DNA of 64,000 nucleotides from Daphnia pulex (GCF_021134715.1 NC_060026.1:8237001-8301000), one strand, 5' to 3'; positions 1 to 12,621 are shown, counted from the first letter of the stretch. Numbers and translations are program-made. Notes: generated by a model not told the origin, from the sequence alone.

Positions 1-460
1 AGGATTCCTGGAAATTTTCAAATTCATTTTTAATATTTCAAAATTAATTTTTAAATATTTTAAAATGTATTTTTAAAATTTAAAATAAAATAAACAAAAA
101 TAAATAATAAAAAACACATTTGTTTTGTTTTTTTGCGCAATTTTCAAAAAAATTCGAATTTCAATCACGAATTTAACATTTAAAAATTGCCTAATCTAAA
201 TTAATTAGGTATTTAAGGATGGGGAATTAAATGAAGCTTAAACTAAATCAATTTCTGGACATATTGATTCGTAATTTTATAGATTATTAACCAAAAACCC
301 CTATTTTTACTATACCCCCGAGAGGCGATCAGCCCCCAACCCTAGCGAACCTGGCGGGGAATCTTGGGGCCCTTTACTAAACACCCGCCGTTTCTTCCAA
401 GAGAATGGGATAGCGCGAGAGTGTACCTTTCCTATTATATAGTGGAGTAAGTATGTAGAT
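1..460. repeat. AT-rich interspersed repeat, inverted relative to a copy in an intron at 40.3-40.97 kb
   Basis: The first 250 bases are very A/T-rich. They share ordered blocks with the reverse complement of roughly 40,430-40,970, including CAATCACGAATT, AAAAATTGCCTAATCT and GTGTACCTTTCCTATTATAT (here near 419-440). The order of the blocks is kept, so this is one diverged repeat family present in opposite orientations. No coding capacity is visible. The element class is not identifiable. Confidence 0.6.
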
Positions 461-1924
461 ATGTGTGGCGTTGGAGAAACGCTTCACTGTGATGACCCCT
501 TCTGGTGGAAGGTCACCTTATGGTATAAAAGCCAGTACCTCAGTCACTTTCTTTCTTTTTTTCTGTTTGATTCCTCGTCAGCTCATCTTGTAGTAGTTTT
601 GGTGGTGGGCACACTGGGCACTGTAGTTTCAATATTTTGCGGAGACTTTGCTTAAACCCAGGCTAGACCACACATTTTTCCAATTTTGGAACGGGCAAAC
701 TAGAAAACATGCACCAAGTCCTGAAATAATTTTTTTTCTTCGAAAAATGTGGACACTCGGCCTAGACCTCTACCCATTGCATTTCACAATTGTCTGAGCA
801 AAGTTTTAGACAAGAAAAACATACTTATTTTTCTTACACACTTACTTTAGTGTAATCAGATTTTTCTGTTTTATTACGGGGGGTTTCATGAAAGTAGTTT
901 TAGAACAATTTTGAATTGATACAGTCTCAGAATAGGAAGGACAATAGAAATGCATGTTTGAAGGGCGCAAAGCGGGGATAGAGTAATCAAGTAGGTTGGA
1001 GAACAAAAAAGAGTTATGCATACACAAAGAGATCACTCATCCATTGAAGAATAATAACTACTACCCCAAAAGAAATCATTATGACTTGGTATATATACAG
1101 ATTCTGAAAATATGGATAGCGAGTTCCTTACGAAAAGATTGTCTGAATTTATCGTTTCGCGACAGAGTATGTGATTACCAATCACTGGTAAATGACCTCT
1201 AGTATGTTCCTTAGAGGCACAGTACCTCATCAGTGCTTCAGTGGAGTCTACCTGAGACTCCGTAGAATTCTACACTGTATTGTGTCACTCTATGTAACGT
1301 ATACGTATTTATATTGAAACCCAACTGATTCAACATTTAAACCTCCCAGGTAAACTTTTGGGCCAATTCTACTATGTGGATAATGAAGAAAAGTAATAAA
1401 TGCAAACGATCGAAGTGTTGCATCGTAGCCTTCAAAATATACGGTAAAATTTAAGTTCTGAATAGGCTTTTTATGCGATGAAAGAAACAGCTCCGTATTA
1501 TAGAAATGCAAAGAAACTAGATAGCCATAAAGGATGAAAATGGGGTCATTGAATTTCTCTAATGGCCATTTAACTTTAAAAATGCTTACCAGAGTTTATT
1601 CTTAGCTTCTTTTCCGCAGACGAAGCCAATCATCTTTTTTATATCGTTTAATTGTACAATCGTATCCGCTTATTCCACTAAAAACTCTGATGACATTTTC
1701 TCCGCTGACGTCAAAGGGGAAAGAAGGGAAATGCTTGTGCAACAGCTGGATTGCCGGATAGGAAATTGAAATAGACAAGGCAATTCATGTTTTTGAAAAC
1801 AACATTGTGTTGGTGTTTTCTTTTTTTTTGTTTTTTTTAGATGGGGGTTGTAGGGGTTTTAACGTCATTTTCCACTGCCAGTTAATGTTCTTGATCTTGA
1901 CTTCTTTACCCCCCCCTTTAGCAG
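461..1924. other. No gene recognised
   Basis: Both strands are broken by frequent stops. There is a TATAAAAG at 524-531, but no convincing initiator or downstream ORF follows it. I see nothing else that I can name. Confidence 0.5.
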
Positions 1925-2001
1925 ATTTTACCGAAGATGAAAAGATATCGTTGAGACCGCTGAGTCCTGATACATCTTCGACGCCAGCCAAAGAGATCTA
2001 G
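1925..2001 (+). pseudogene. Possible orphan terminal exon
   Basis: A pyrimidine-rich tract ending in TTTAGCAG (1917-1924) is followed by a short open stretch rich in Asp, Glu, Ser and Pro, ending at a TAG at 1999-2001. It looks like a 3' splice site plus a last exon, but no upstream exon is visible. It could equally be chance. Confidence 0.2.
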
Positions 2002-2109
2002 TAAGCATGTTGTGGAAAGGCATGCAGTATGTTGGACATGTCACAAATGAAGGTAAGGCTGAGTTGGTAATCAATTAAAAAAACAACAAAGTAGACTGAA
2101 TGGACAGTA

Positions 2110-2560
2110 GGATTGATTGGCAGAAGGCAATCATCCATGGCAGTGATCAGGCATTGGTAGAAACCTATGTCAGCTGGACATGCTACGATACAAGGGACGC
2201 CAACATTAAGAGAACCTGGGAAGGGATGTGGAGCTACCGAATCAAGAGCTTTACGTAGATTCCGATGAATTTTTGACTCTTTTGTCAGTCGAATGACGAA
2301 TTTGTAGAGTCCATTTGCAATGTTTAAAAAACAACATGTTGACGCCCTTCTTCGGAAAGTTTGTTAGTCAAGTAGCTTCTATATGAGGCTTCAAAGACAA
2401 TTTTAGAGACTTTAATTTTTGGTGATGAAGAAACGTTTAGTACATCGACCTCAGTTTAAAAATCTTGGGTGGACGACAGTTTGCCGCATTTTGTCCCAAA
2501 TGTTTATACCATCTTTAAAAGTTTGAGCTGCAACTTCTAGTCTTCGATCAACCAGGTACT
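2110..2560 (-). pseudogene. Degraded coding sequence with a Tudor-like segment
   Basis: On the minus strand, short open blocks in different frames read like decayed protein. The best is at about 2,136-2,330 and contains a GVPCIVACPADIGFYQCLIT-type stretch, which resembles the start of a Tudor fold (G-x-x-C...D-x-x-x-Y). A second open block lies at about 2,440-2,570. Stops and frame changes separate the blocks. The family assignment is a guess from one motif. Similarity to Tudor-domain piRNA-pathway proteins is possible but unproven. Confidence 0.22.
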
Positions 2561-3115
2561 TGGCCAACAGCTGGATATTAAAACGGAATAGCATCACACC
2601 CCAACGCTCTCCATCGACTTTGTCTATCCGTGGTGGTTGGTAGAATCGTTAATTCGTCGACTATCTTGGTGTGATCAGTCGCTTGGATGGATCACCCGAT
2701 GTGTCCGGCTCTATTTTCTTCCGTAAATCTAGTTCTTAACTACTCTGATTTGTTGATCACTGATCTCCAATGATTTCAAGCCAAATGTTCTTGTCTTCAT
2801 TCCTGGACCGCACGTCCGTTTCTGCCTAGGCTGTTGCTGGTTGAGAAAAGCATCAATCATATGGCATAGGCTACAGTGTGTGTATAGTATACAGTTTCTT
2901 ATGGATTTTGCATTTCAAGAGTTTGGTAGGTTATTGTGGTGGTTGTTGTTGTGGAGGCAGCACTTTTGATGTGCCGGGCCGTTTTCCGTCTGAGGAGTTA
3001 CATGTTGACGACTTCCGGTATTTTACCAAACGGCCATTTTGGAATATGAACGACCAGACCAGCAGGCCCTTTTTGTTTTGTTTCAAATATTATATTCAAA
3101 TGAATGAATCATAAT

Positions 3116-3636
3116 TTAATAAAAATTTAAAAAAAGACGGATCATATATAAAACAACGACTATGACAACGGGCCAATGCCGGCTCCCGCTAAATGTTGTT
3201 GTTGGGCCTTCGATTAGGGTCTCTATCACCAAATTGATGGAAACTTTTTTGATATTTTCAATGTTTTTCGTGTAGCGGTCGACCAGCGTCCTCTTGACGG
3301 CTTCAAGGAAAGGATTGCGGATTTTTTTGAAGTAAAATAACAAAAATCAGTAAAATTCTCCAAATAAAAAATGCCCGGACAGAAAATTCGGTTTATACAC
3401 ATACCCAAAAGTATTCCTTTAGAAATCCGGTGATGTTGTAGTGGGACTTGCCGACCTGGTGGAGGTAGAAGATGAAAGCGTTGACGTTGTCTAGCGACCT
3501 GATGTTCTTGTCCAGCGTGGTCATGACGGAGACGGCGTGCTCAGCCAGCTCCTCGCTTCTGGCCTGCTTGTCTCTCTTCATCAACTTGTGGAACTTTGTG
3601 AACAAACTCAGGAGCTCATTGTGCTCCTTGAACAAC
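3116..3636 (-). pseudogene. Globin gene fragment (two exons, defective)
   Basis: The minus strand encodes the middle and C-terminal part of a non-secreted, cytoglobin-like globin. The first exon (3,405-3,636) follows an AG and ends at a good GTATGT donor. It includes DNVNAFIFYLHQVGKSH, where the last His is in the position of the haem-ligating proximal F8 histidine. The second exon (about 3,325 downward) has PFLEAVKRTLVDRYTKNIEN and INLVIETLIEG, matching the G and H helices. The N-terminal A-E helices were not found upstream. The expected acceptor before the second exon reads CAA instead of CAG, and the next upstream AG leads into a stop. I therefore call it a truncated, probably dead copy. 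An assembly error at the splice site is the alternative. Confidence 0.7.
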
Positions 3637-3887
3637 TTGTCACAAACATCAGTAACAAATCAATCCAAATCCAATCGTCAGCTCATTTTTCATTCAGCCA
3701 TTGCCAACTTTTGTCTTTTCAGCAGCCTTCATGTAAATCAACACAAACAAGTGCCGTCGGAGCAGAGAGAAATTCTAACACCAGACAATCCAGTTTTCTT
3801 ACATTATATCGCCTGTTTACGTTAAAGTATACGTATATGTGACAAAAGAGCTGCCAAGATTATATTCATTTAAACAAAATTGCATCA

Positions 3888-4510
3888 TTCCTTGGTCCTG
3901 ACCTCTGCTCGTTGACCTTTTTTTATTCGGTCACTTCGTTTAGGCATTGCTCTTGTTTACCAGATTCACTTCACTTAGTGAAGTGCAACCAAGTGAAAAT
4001 CATTTAAGCTCTTCGATTTTTCCATCGATTTTTTAGGGTCTAGATTTTTGTTCTAACAGCTTCGTTTTGCCACATCATTGTGTTCATCAGAAGCAATCAG
4101 TAATGTTTATCCTGTCGGAGATATTTTAAATTTTACTGTTGTACGTGTTCATCTCCTCCACTCAATAAAACATAATTTTCGTCTCCGTCATCTAACAAAA
4201 AACTGTACTAGTGTTCTTTTTTTCGCGTTCTCAAATACTACATTGAGAAAGAATCTGTCGAAAACGTTTTTGACATTTTGCCACGTTGGAAAATTTACGC
4301 TGTGCACCTGTCTGTCATCATTCGATATGTACAAATTTCGTTCCGACAAGAGTTCTCAGCAAGAAATACGACTGACTTCCACCCAAGATTTGTTACGATG
4401 TCATCGGGGAAGTGTGTATGTTGCCTCACGTCAATCTATCGCGTCCCACTTGCGGCCATACCTTCTGTAATGATTGTCTCATCAGTTGGTGTCGCATCAA
4501 AATTACTTTT
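3888..4510 (+). pseudogene. RING-finger-like decayed copy, related to the 17.4-20.6 kb array
   Basis: This stretch aligns along its length with about 17,632-18,195 of the 1,090-bp tandem array, for example the GACCTC...TTCG block, the CAGTAATG...CCTGTCGGAG block and the ACGTCAATC block. Near 4,413-4,475 one frame gives a CVCC pair and the next frame gives PTCGHTFCNDCL, the hallmark of a RING/TRIM zinc finger, so a frameshift splits the finger. It lacks the LINE segment seen in the tandem units. It looks like an older, less altered relative of the array. Confidence 0.55.
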
Positions 4511-4599
4511 CCTGTCGGCAGTCAAGTGTTTACCAGACTTTAGCGCACCTCAGATGGCCAAACTCGCATCATTACCGTCAACAAGGATTTTCTTTTGGA

Positions 4600-6745
4600 T
4601 AATATTCCTTTTTTTATTATAATGTTTTCAGAATGGAATTGAATTTTCAACATTCTATTCTTTATTTATATTTTAATAAACTTTACGGTTTTATCCGTAC
4701 GTATATCATATGGTGTGTTTGAATTCTTGTCAACCTTTATTTATCCCACAAAATGCTTGTGTTTCACATCCAGATGTTTCTTTTTTCTGTTCCTGGAACT
4801 CAATAAGTAACAGTTGCCTTGAAACCATTTATTGTTTTTTCTCTTCGACCAAAAATATTGTCATACTCTATAGTCTTTGAATAAAATTGGGCTTCTAGTC
4901 TACGTACAAACTTCCAATAGATCAATCACTGGATTTGAGTCCCAGAATTCCAATTCGTCTTTTGGTATCAACATTCTAAAGAATAAAAATTTATTGCTCT
5001 CAGATGCAGTAAGTTTTTGTACGTAAAATTACAAATCAAGTCATGCCCTTTATTTATAAACGAGTTGCATGGTGTGGTACAGGTATCAGGTGTTTCATTT
5101 CATTTATTCAAAGTAAACTGATACCCACATTAAATGATTTTACTCTTGCGATGATATGTGTGGCATAGCCGAACGAGGAGATCACAGTTATGATTTTATT
5201 AGTCCATAGGCCATCAACAAGTTATCTGATCATCATATTTTAGGGTTATCAACCGAGAAATTTGAGTCTAAAGTTTGTTGTTTTTGGTGGCAATCATGTT
5301 AGAAACATTTATCTGAAAAATCGAATCAATAACAGGTTAACAATGAAATACTCTGAATTTCATTTTGTTGTGTTTCTTCACACTCTCTTTGATTTTGTGG
5401 TAACCAACGGACTTGCTCCACAAACCCGTTTTCTTCCGCAATCGTTTTATTTTAATTCTCTAGCGTGGCAGACAATTTTTTTGGACTGTTGTCATCAGGC
5501 CCAGTTGGATCATAAAGTTCTGTGTCATGGCCAACAACGTTTATTCCAATTAATAATGATTAATAATCGCCAATGAAATGATTTCATTGACGTCACGACA
5601 TTCGGTCAAAATTGACTTGCATGAAACGTGATTCAAAGCAACATTACGATAACTTTGAATTTTTCCCGCTTCGTGGTGCAGGATTGGGACAGCTCTTTCC
5701 TTTTCTTGTCACTTGTCGAAATATTGACGGTGAGCCTAGGGCCTAAGGCCTAAGGCTATTGCAATGCGGTTATTCGGTTTTACCAGCAAAGGAAATTCCA
5801 GACAGCCTGTCTGGTTTCATTCATGATTTTTTGGGGGGTAAAGGCATGACCGGTGGCTAAATGAGCCTATTACTCCTTTTTCCTTCTTCCCACCTTTCGC
5901 TTTGTTCTTAGCCCCCAAAATTAGGACCAAAAGCCTAACATAGTTCCCGCATGACTAATAGGTGGCTTTTAGGTTATTCGGATTTTTTCGGACCAAACTG
6001 TACATGTCAGGCCATTTGAGTAACAAACAGCCAGAAAGGTGTAGACAGTAACACCAAGGGAAAGGGTAGGATAAAAATTTAAAAATTCCACATTTTGACT
6101 GAGAAAATAAAGGCCAAACATAGTGGTTTTTTTTGGTCAAAGTGTTTTTTGGTTACGTAATCTAGATGAAATTCTCGTCGTTCATCTTTTACGTCAAGTA
6201 TTACGGATTGGGGATGTTTATCGCTCATTTTCCTTTATAGTCGGTCTTTTATTTTCTGTTAGTGCTGGCAGAATGAAAACAAGTACTCTGGGCTCTGCAC
6301 CCGGAAGGAAGGTATCCCCAATCCCCAAATTGTATAGTATTCGTTACCAAAATTGGGTCGTTTACAAAAAATGGATGATATTTTTTATGCTTCTATAGCT
6401 ACTCTGTCGTAGGTATTGCGTATCACTGATGTTTATTGGTAAACAACATCACATATGGGTGAATAATTTGCGCCCTGTATATCTTTTAAAGCAACTTTGA
6501 TTTCCCTTTAACTTGCCAAAACTTGAGAACTCTTTGAGCCAATTGCTGGCAGTGATACAGATTAGAATGATAGAAATTCGAGGCATACTACGGGCATTTA
6601 TACGAAAAATCTATTGTTGTATGGGTTGTATGTGTTACGTGCATACAGTACAATTTGACGATTTGTACTTCTCCTAGTCTAGTCTCCTAGTCCCAAAACT
6701 TGATAAATCCGTCCCATCCAGCTGAAATGGTTAAGAGGAAAGAAT
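4600..6745. other. No gene recognised
   Basis: AT-rich intergenic sequence with only short chance ORFs. Short homopolymer-rich tracts and a GGGCCTAAGGCCTAAGG tandem motif at about 5,730 are the only texture. Confidence 0.5.
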
Positions 6746-6747
6746 TA

Positions 6748-6840
6748 GGCAAGTTTTGCCGAATCGACAATACCATTTCGGCATTATGTCGATTCGGCAA
6801 ATCCAATTCGGCAAATCTGAATTTTTGCCGAATCGACCAG
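6748..6840. repeat. Cluster of TTTGCCGAATCGAC-type direct and inverted repeats
   Basis: Within 93 bp the 11-mer GCCGAATCGAC occurs twice on the plus strand and once as its reverse complement GTCGATTCGGC, with two further TTCGGCA half-copies. The arrangement could form alternative hairpins. Nothing coding is seen in or beside it. Confidence 0.6.
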
Positions 6841-8660
6841 ATACCCTGGCAGGCATTAGAAATTCACGTGTGTGTTCAAATTTTCCATTTTTTCTGCTAT
6901 TTTCAATTAGAAAAGTTTTTCAAGTTTAAATTCGATTAAATATAAAAAAAATGAATATAAGTTTGGGTTCTTGATGGATGTTTGTTGGTGGTAAGTTGTC
7001 CACCAGCATCAATAAGACCAACGATTTTACAGTAAAATTTACTTGTTGTGCAACTTGATCGAAGCAAAGCACCTAATTTCTACTGGCAAATCATAATAGT
7101 CGCATTCCAGAAAAGTCTTCGTGTTATTAGCCGTTCATTAATTTATATATTCTCAATGTAGTGGACTTCGATGGAAAATTCCAAACAATTTTCAACCGTA
7201 AGATAGTGAATCGGTATGTTTTATTCATGTACATGTTCTTCTAGTATATTTTTAATTGCAATCGAAATGTTTTTAAATTACTGTATGAATCTACCACTTA
7301 AGAGTTATTAACCTGTCCCCGCCGTCGATTAAAACGTTTTTCAGATTCATCGAGCGATGACGACGAGAATGATGTATTTATTTTATCGATAATTTATTTT
7401 TCATATATTATATATAATTTCAAATTGGATTGCTGTAGGAATTGATAAGAAATTTTTATGATGCCCGCGTAGCTGTTACACGAGGACATAAGAGGAGACC
7501 GCGAGAGAATGATTTTTTAGTTCTAATAGAATTGATAAGCTCATTTATGCCTGGATGGTTTGCTTCCACGTGAAGCAGTGTGTTAATTTATGCAGTTTAA
7601 CTAAAGTGCATAAATTAGGTGGTTGAAAGCGAAGAAAAAACTTTGAAACCAAGGCAACAGAAAAACGTACAGTCGATGATCGCCTGTCTTTAATGCTCGT
7701 TCAAACTGGTGGTATCATCAGCGAGTTCAATGTAAATCATCCAACATTTTTCAGTTAATCCGTCTCCATTAAGAGTTTTCTGACAATATAGGTCATATTT
7801 GTGAAACAGTTTGACGATGCTCGGTGAAAAAATGTCTTCAATCATGTTACAATGAAAATCTTCTCTTTCAATATATGCAACTCGGCCTTCACTTCAATGT
7901 CAATCATTGGGTCATTAAGGGATAAGTGAGAAATTCTTGAAATTGAAGACTCTCTAATGCAGCCACGAAAATCGGATGAATCCTTTTACAGTGTTTATAA
8001 TGCTTTCCAGTCAAAAATCCCAAAAGGGATCCAGGCGCTAGTGTTACAAATACCGTCTTCCGGAATCTGTGATAAACTTCCTGATAGCTTTGAAAAAGAC
8101 ATCATGATATGAAAATGTCCAATCTGGATAAAAAGATTTAGGGGACTCTTCCGCTTGGATGCATAGTTTAGCGATAGCTATACGTCGTAGGTGACAGATG
8201 TATATTTCTGATTACATTCATCTGCAATGATACGCTGAGTCATTTGCATTGTCTGTACTACAGCTGACAATAACATTGGTTACATTTTTATTCTGGGAAG
8301 TTAATTAAACACAATTTTTGAATAGTTTAGTGGGTCAGTTTTTTTTGTAGAGTTAAACATGACAACATGGGGATGTTTTTTTCAGACTTTTTTGAATAAA
8401 CGTTTTGGATCATCAACATTGCTCATGGTTTCTTTTATCATTCTTGGTTTATTGTAGTCTGTCGGTCGTCAGCAGTCCATGTTTAAAGATTTGTACTTGG
8501 TGGATTATCTTGATACACAATACCAACAGTTATGTGCTGCGTATTTCGCCCAGAAAGTGTGTCGACATACCGATCAAAGCTGTCGTATTCAACTTCTGTG
8601 TGCAGTTATGGTAATTGTGTCATTCCGTCAGGTAAAACTCTAAGTGCATCTGAAACAGAA
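6841..8660. other. No gene recognised
   Basis: Both strands are heavily interrupted. The minus strand near 8,000-8,110 has short open patches that might be the far 3' end of the decayed multicopy gene at 8.7-9.95 kb, but I cannot support that. Confidence 0.4.
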
Positions 8661-8674
8661 TATGTAAGCTCTGT

Positions 8675-9950
8675 TTAATGCCCCTTGATTGTGTGGTAAC
8701 TCACACATTGCCCCATTTTATTTAATATTTTCAAGGTCATTCGGCTTCTTGTTACTGACTTCATCACTAATCCCGGTTTAATATGTTTTGGTGGCATGCT
8801 TTTTCCCTTTGTCACACAGAAGATAGTATAAGTTGCTAACGATAAAATTCGGCACTCTTTCTTCTCCGACGTTGTTCGATTTTTACGTTGTGGTCCACCA
8901 ATAAGAAAGCTATGGAAAGTTTTTAATATTTTTGGAATGGAAACTTCACCTGCCAATACATCCCTCAATTGAACGTTTTGTGGCAGAGGAATCCGCGGAA
9001 ATTTCAGTATTGCTTTTCTCAGTAGATAGCCGGCTTATCTTATCTACAAATTTAAAAAATATAAGTGACCAGTATATTCATTACACATGAGTTAATAAAT
9101 AGATAGGTGAATTGGAGATATCCTACCTTAACATCGGGTGATTGATGCTCAAGGGAAAATGTCTTTCTAATTGTTGCCTTTACGGTCATTGTATTCTTGA
9201 ACAAGATTTTCCCAACAAATTGCTTTGGATACTTCACTGAGGTTATCAGATCTCTAAAATGTGTCAGCAACTTGTCGAGTAAAACGTATTTATGTTTACG
9301 GACAGCGTTGCTTTCAACATCCCCCTCGCTGAAGCCAAATTCAATATACCACGCCAAATAGTGATTGGAAATATCGGCAATACGATTAACTTCTTCTTTT
9401 TATATTAGGTTTTCTTCAACAAACGTTATTAATGCATTAAATACGCTTTATTTCTTATCTTATTGTCTCGTCCATACAATAATTTTTATCATTTTCTTTT
9501 TTCTTAATAATTGCTTTATCTTTGCCGCTTTTCGTACGACGGGAAATGTGATATATCACACTTCGTTGGCAATGAAATCGATGTTGTGTATCTTTCTGAG
9601 AAGAATTGCATCCTCTTAAGCTAAGGCATCTTTCGTAACTCCTTCTTGAAAACTAAATGTATCACAAAGCTGAAAAGTGGTTTCTTCCTATAATTTGTCT
9701 TCTTATTGGTTTTGTCACAGAACAGATATATTTTTTAAATAAACCAGTGCCAGTGTTCATAGAACTTGTGGAGGCTTTTGTACCTGATCTCAGAGTACGA
9801 CCAGTAAAATTTGTAATACCTATAACATGAAAAAATATAGAATAAATTCTGTTACTACAGAAATAAACACAATAGTGTGCTAAATATACCTGACTGAGAT
9901 GAAAGGTATGTTTCGTCAGTATTGCTTTCGATTCCCTTTCGGTCAACATT
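8675..9950 (-). pseudogene. Decayed copy of an unnamed multicopy TE-associated protein
   Basis: Read on the minus strand from 9,950 down, blocks appear in the order expected for a long, unnamed protein family that is repetitive in arthropod and cnidarian genomes. There is a LFCDKTNKKT zinc-type start near 9,700, an IHNIDFIANEV...YH block near 9,560, an open block at 9,060-9,357, and a C-terminal block at 8,675-8,968. The last block contains FLIGGPQRKNR, HIKPGLVMKSVT and KMGQCVSYHTI. The blocks lie in different frames with stops between them, so no intact protein can be made. The family link is from memory of its SYxTI and IGGP motifs. I know no function for it. Confidence 0.45.
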
Positions 9951-10990
9951 TTCCTGTGCTGGCTGGTATTGCAGCAGATATTTCTTGTTTTGAAACAGAT
10001 GTGTAAGTACTATAACATTTGACATGATAACCACTGCAGCCATCTGGTACAATGGCAAGTTGTACACCTTTTTACTTAGATGACTCACGACTTTCATAGA
10101 CTGTCCATAATAAAATTCCATTTCATTATATTTTCTTGTCTAGCTCTAACCATGGCAGCTTTACCAGCTCTTCGGCAGCTTCAAAAAGACTCATTTCGAT
10201 TAGCGGTTGGTACCGTATTGATATAGGGAAAATTGCTTGGACAGACAACATCTAGCTGCGAAAACATTTCTCTCTTGTAATAAATAGTTACTGACAGCCA
10301 ACATTTTTAATAAGTAAAAAAAGCCCAGCCTAAGTTGCGCGTGTAAAGGGACTGACTAAAGTTGAAGTATGATCGTATACATGCTGGATCTGAATTAAAA
10401 AAAAATTAGTTTCTGTGGTCTGACAAAGCTAGATCAAAATTTGTCTTTGATAATATGTTAAAACCGAGGTTTTCAGTTGTATCACTTCGTTATGTTCAAT
10501 TTTAAAGTGTTTCGTTCATAAAGGTAATTCAGTGCTCTTTTGTTGAACAACGCTTAACTTAAACGAAGAAAGAATTATAATAAGGATAATCAAGACAATT
10601 CAAAAATATTAATGTAAAAGGTGGTTTAAATTTAATCTTTTACTTCTTTAACTAGAAATTAACTAAAAGGAAATCATTTCGTTAAAAAAAAATTGTTTCA
10701 TAGAAAAGAAAACGAAAACAACGCGTTTGTTTTAAAAATGCAAATTGGAAACGAATTGTTTTTGAAATCCAAAAACAAAACGAATAGGAAACGAAGTAGA
10801 ATCACTAACGCGAAACACTAATCTGATTAGGGTTTCCAGGCAATTTTTAGTACGATTAGTCTTATCTTACTTAATTTTTCTGTGTCTCCGATGTTTCTTC
10901 TGATAAATTTCGTCTACTATATAGTTTTTCCCAAGGTCCTGTTCTTGTCCCCCCTCTCTATACTTGCTACTCTTGCCCAACCTACGGGAT
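9951..10990. other. No gene recognised
   Basis: Short open patches on the minus strand at 9,960-10,120 may be outer exons of the decayed gene at 8.7-9.95 kb. The remaining sequence is A/T-rich with no clear feature. Confidence 0.4.
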
Positions 10991-10998
10991 TGCCAAAA

Positions 10999-11490
10999 AC
11001 GTGGTATATTTCTATTTTTTGCCGACGATTGTCAGTAGAGCTCTAAGTGAAATTTGAGCTAGATGGTGACCATGTGAGTAAGTTGAGCCCTACAATAGAA
11101 TTTCAGACTACATTAAGGAGTTCGGTGACTGGATGTTACAGAATCGGTGTAAAATAAATGACGTAAATACGGACTTAATTTATGTCTACTCGGAGAGAAG
11201 AGCCCACAAACCTTCTCCTCTCTTGATGTAGGTTGAGTTGAATTTGGGACAGTACTAACTGTTGATTCTAACCTCTCTATTTAGGAGCAGGTAAAAGAGC
11301 CTATTTCGAACTCTGTTTCATTGCCTTTATGAATTTTTTTTTTAACGCCAAATAGTCTTACCCATACTTTCGTTGTATCCATTTCAACTCCCTATCCTTC
11401 CTGCTAAAGTATTGAATAAGTTTCAACTTGCCCATAAAGCAGCTGCACGATTTATCACACACCCAAGCACAATCGTAGTTTTGTCAAGAT
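10999..11490 (+). pseudogene. LINE reverse-transcriptase fragment (CR1/L2/Jockey type)
   Basis: A plus-strand FFADD box (Ala-Asp-Asp at 11,021-11,029) matches the catalytic RT motif. After a frame change comes an YIKEFGDWMLQNRCKINDVN stretch near 11,100, which matches the conserved 'WM..N.LKLN..K' thumb region. Near 11,400-11,470, LPAKVLNKFQLAHKAAARFI matches the usual 'LP..l.kLQ.vqNaAARli' segment. The three blocks are in the right order for non-LTR retrotransposon ORF2 and are separated by frameshifts. Both ends are missing, so it is a dead fragment. Confidence 0.65.
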
Positions 11491-11671
11491 TTGTGCGACG
11501 TGCAACAACAGTTTAAGAGGCTCCAAGCTTCCTAAATTCTCAGTGGCAGTTGTTATTGTTTTTGGTTGGTTGTCGAGATTAGGATTGCCTCAACTATTGT
11601 TAGTTGAAGAACTCGTCATTTAACGTTCTAGATTCTTTGTTAGCTTGGCGAAATTTGTTGGACACCATCCA

Positions 11672-12010
11672 ATGCAACGTCAAACGGGGAAAAGGGGCCA
11701 TATCGTGTTTTTTCTACAACCAGAGGGACCTATCAAGTTGACCGAGCTTCAGCGTTTAAAAGCGGCCTTTAACCAAGCTAGTTTTTCAGGCATCGAGAAT
11801 CTGAAAGAATTCATAGGCGTTGTCTTCATCAGAGCCCGCATTCAGAACGAGGCCAGGGTGCCTTCTCTACAATGCGAAGAACTTCAAATTCTAGTTTACG
11901 TGGTATACCAACACCTCAATATGCTAAAGCTTATAAATCCATTAAATCGTAACATCTCAATTATCGATTCCCCCGCCATGCGAGAGGCTTTAGACTCCAT
12001 TCCCTGCTAA
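11672..12010 (+). CDS. Unrecognised ORF of 112 codons
   Basis: An ATG at 11,672 opens a frame that runs to a TAA at 12,008-12,010. The frame is also open for nine codons upstream of the ATG. The product is mixed-charge with no signal peptide, membrane segment or motif that I recognise. It starts about 200 bp after the LINE RT scrap and on the same strand, so it could be part of a decayed transposon or a chance ORF. There is no splice or polyadenylation evidence. Confidence 0.2.
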   Translation: MQRQTGKRGHIVFFLQPEGPIKLTELQRLKAAFNQASFSGIENLKEFIGVVFIRARIQNEARVPSLQCEELQILVYVVYQHLNMLKLINPLNRNISIIDSPAMREALDSIPC

Positions 12011-12621
12011 CACGGCTGGTCTGATATCCGCCTATGCGACGTATGTTCATCCATTCTTTGTCGCGTCTATTTTTCATCCAAAAAATACGATAGTGCGTAT
12101 TTTTCACGTGTTTTTACGATGTTGCTATCTTTTCTATTTTGTATCAGTTATAACTGTCTAATAGACGTGCTAATTTGACACAAACTGGATATATTTTCTG
12201 TGTGTAAAAGTTACGTCCATTAGATGACCAATTCAAATATTTATTTATTTTTAAAAAGATAACTTACGGCGCTGACGTACTTTATAAAAAATTCCGCGGC
12301 AAATTAAAAAAAAAATTCTAAATTTTCCACTTGTATCTTTATGTCTTGAAACATTTGAATAAATAACATTACAACATTTCAATCAATGATCATTTAGCAA
12401 ACGAGCTAGAAAAAAGAGGTGACACAAAAAAAATCTATTTTCAGGCAATTGTATGGGAATTCTCAGAATTTTACATTCAATCAACGAAATTGGCCAAGCT
12501 TGAACAATCGACGACAACTCACTAACAACTATTTCTTGGATGTCAATAGATGTTAAGGGGTAAACAAACAGGTTTTGTTGCTTGCAATATTTTTTCCAAT
12601 CAATAATATTGTGGATTATAA
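12011..12621. other. No gene recognised
   Basis: A/T-rich spacer between the unrecognised ORF and the 3' end of the minus-strand transposase relic. Nothing is identifiable. Confidence 0.5.

Noticed and set aside
461..655. 64-codon frame with a TATA-like sequence upstream
   Set aside because: No homology that I recognise, hydrophobic low-complexity product, and no splice context.
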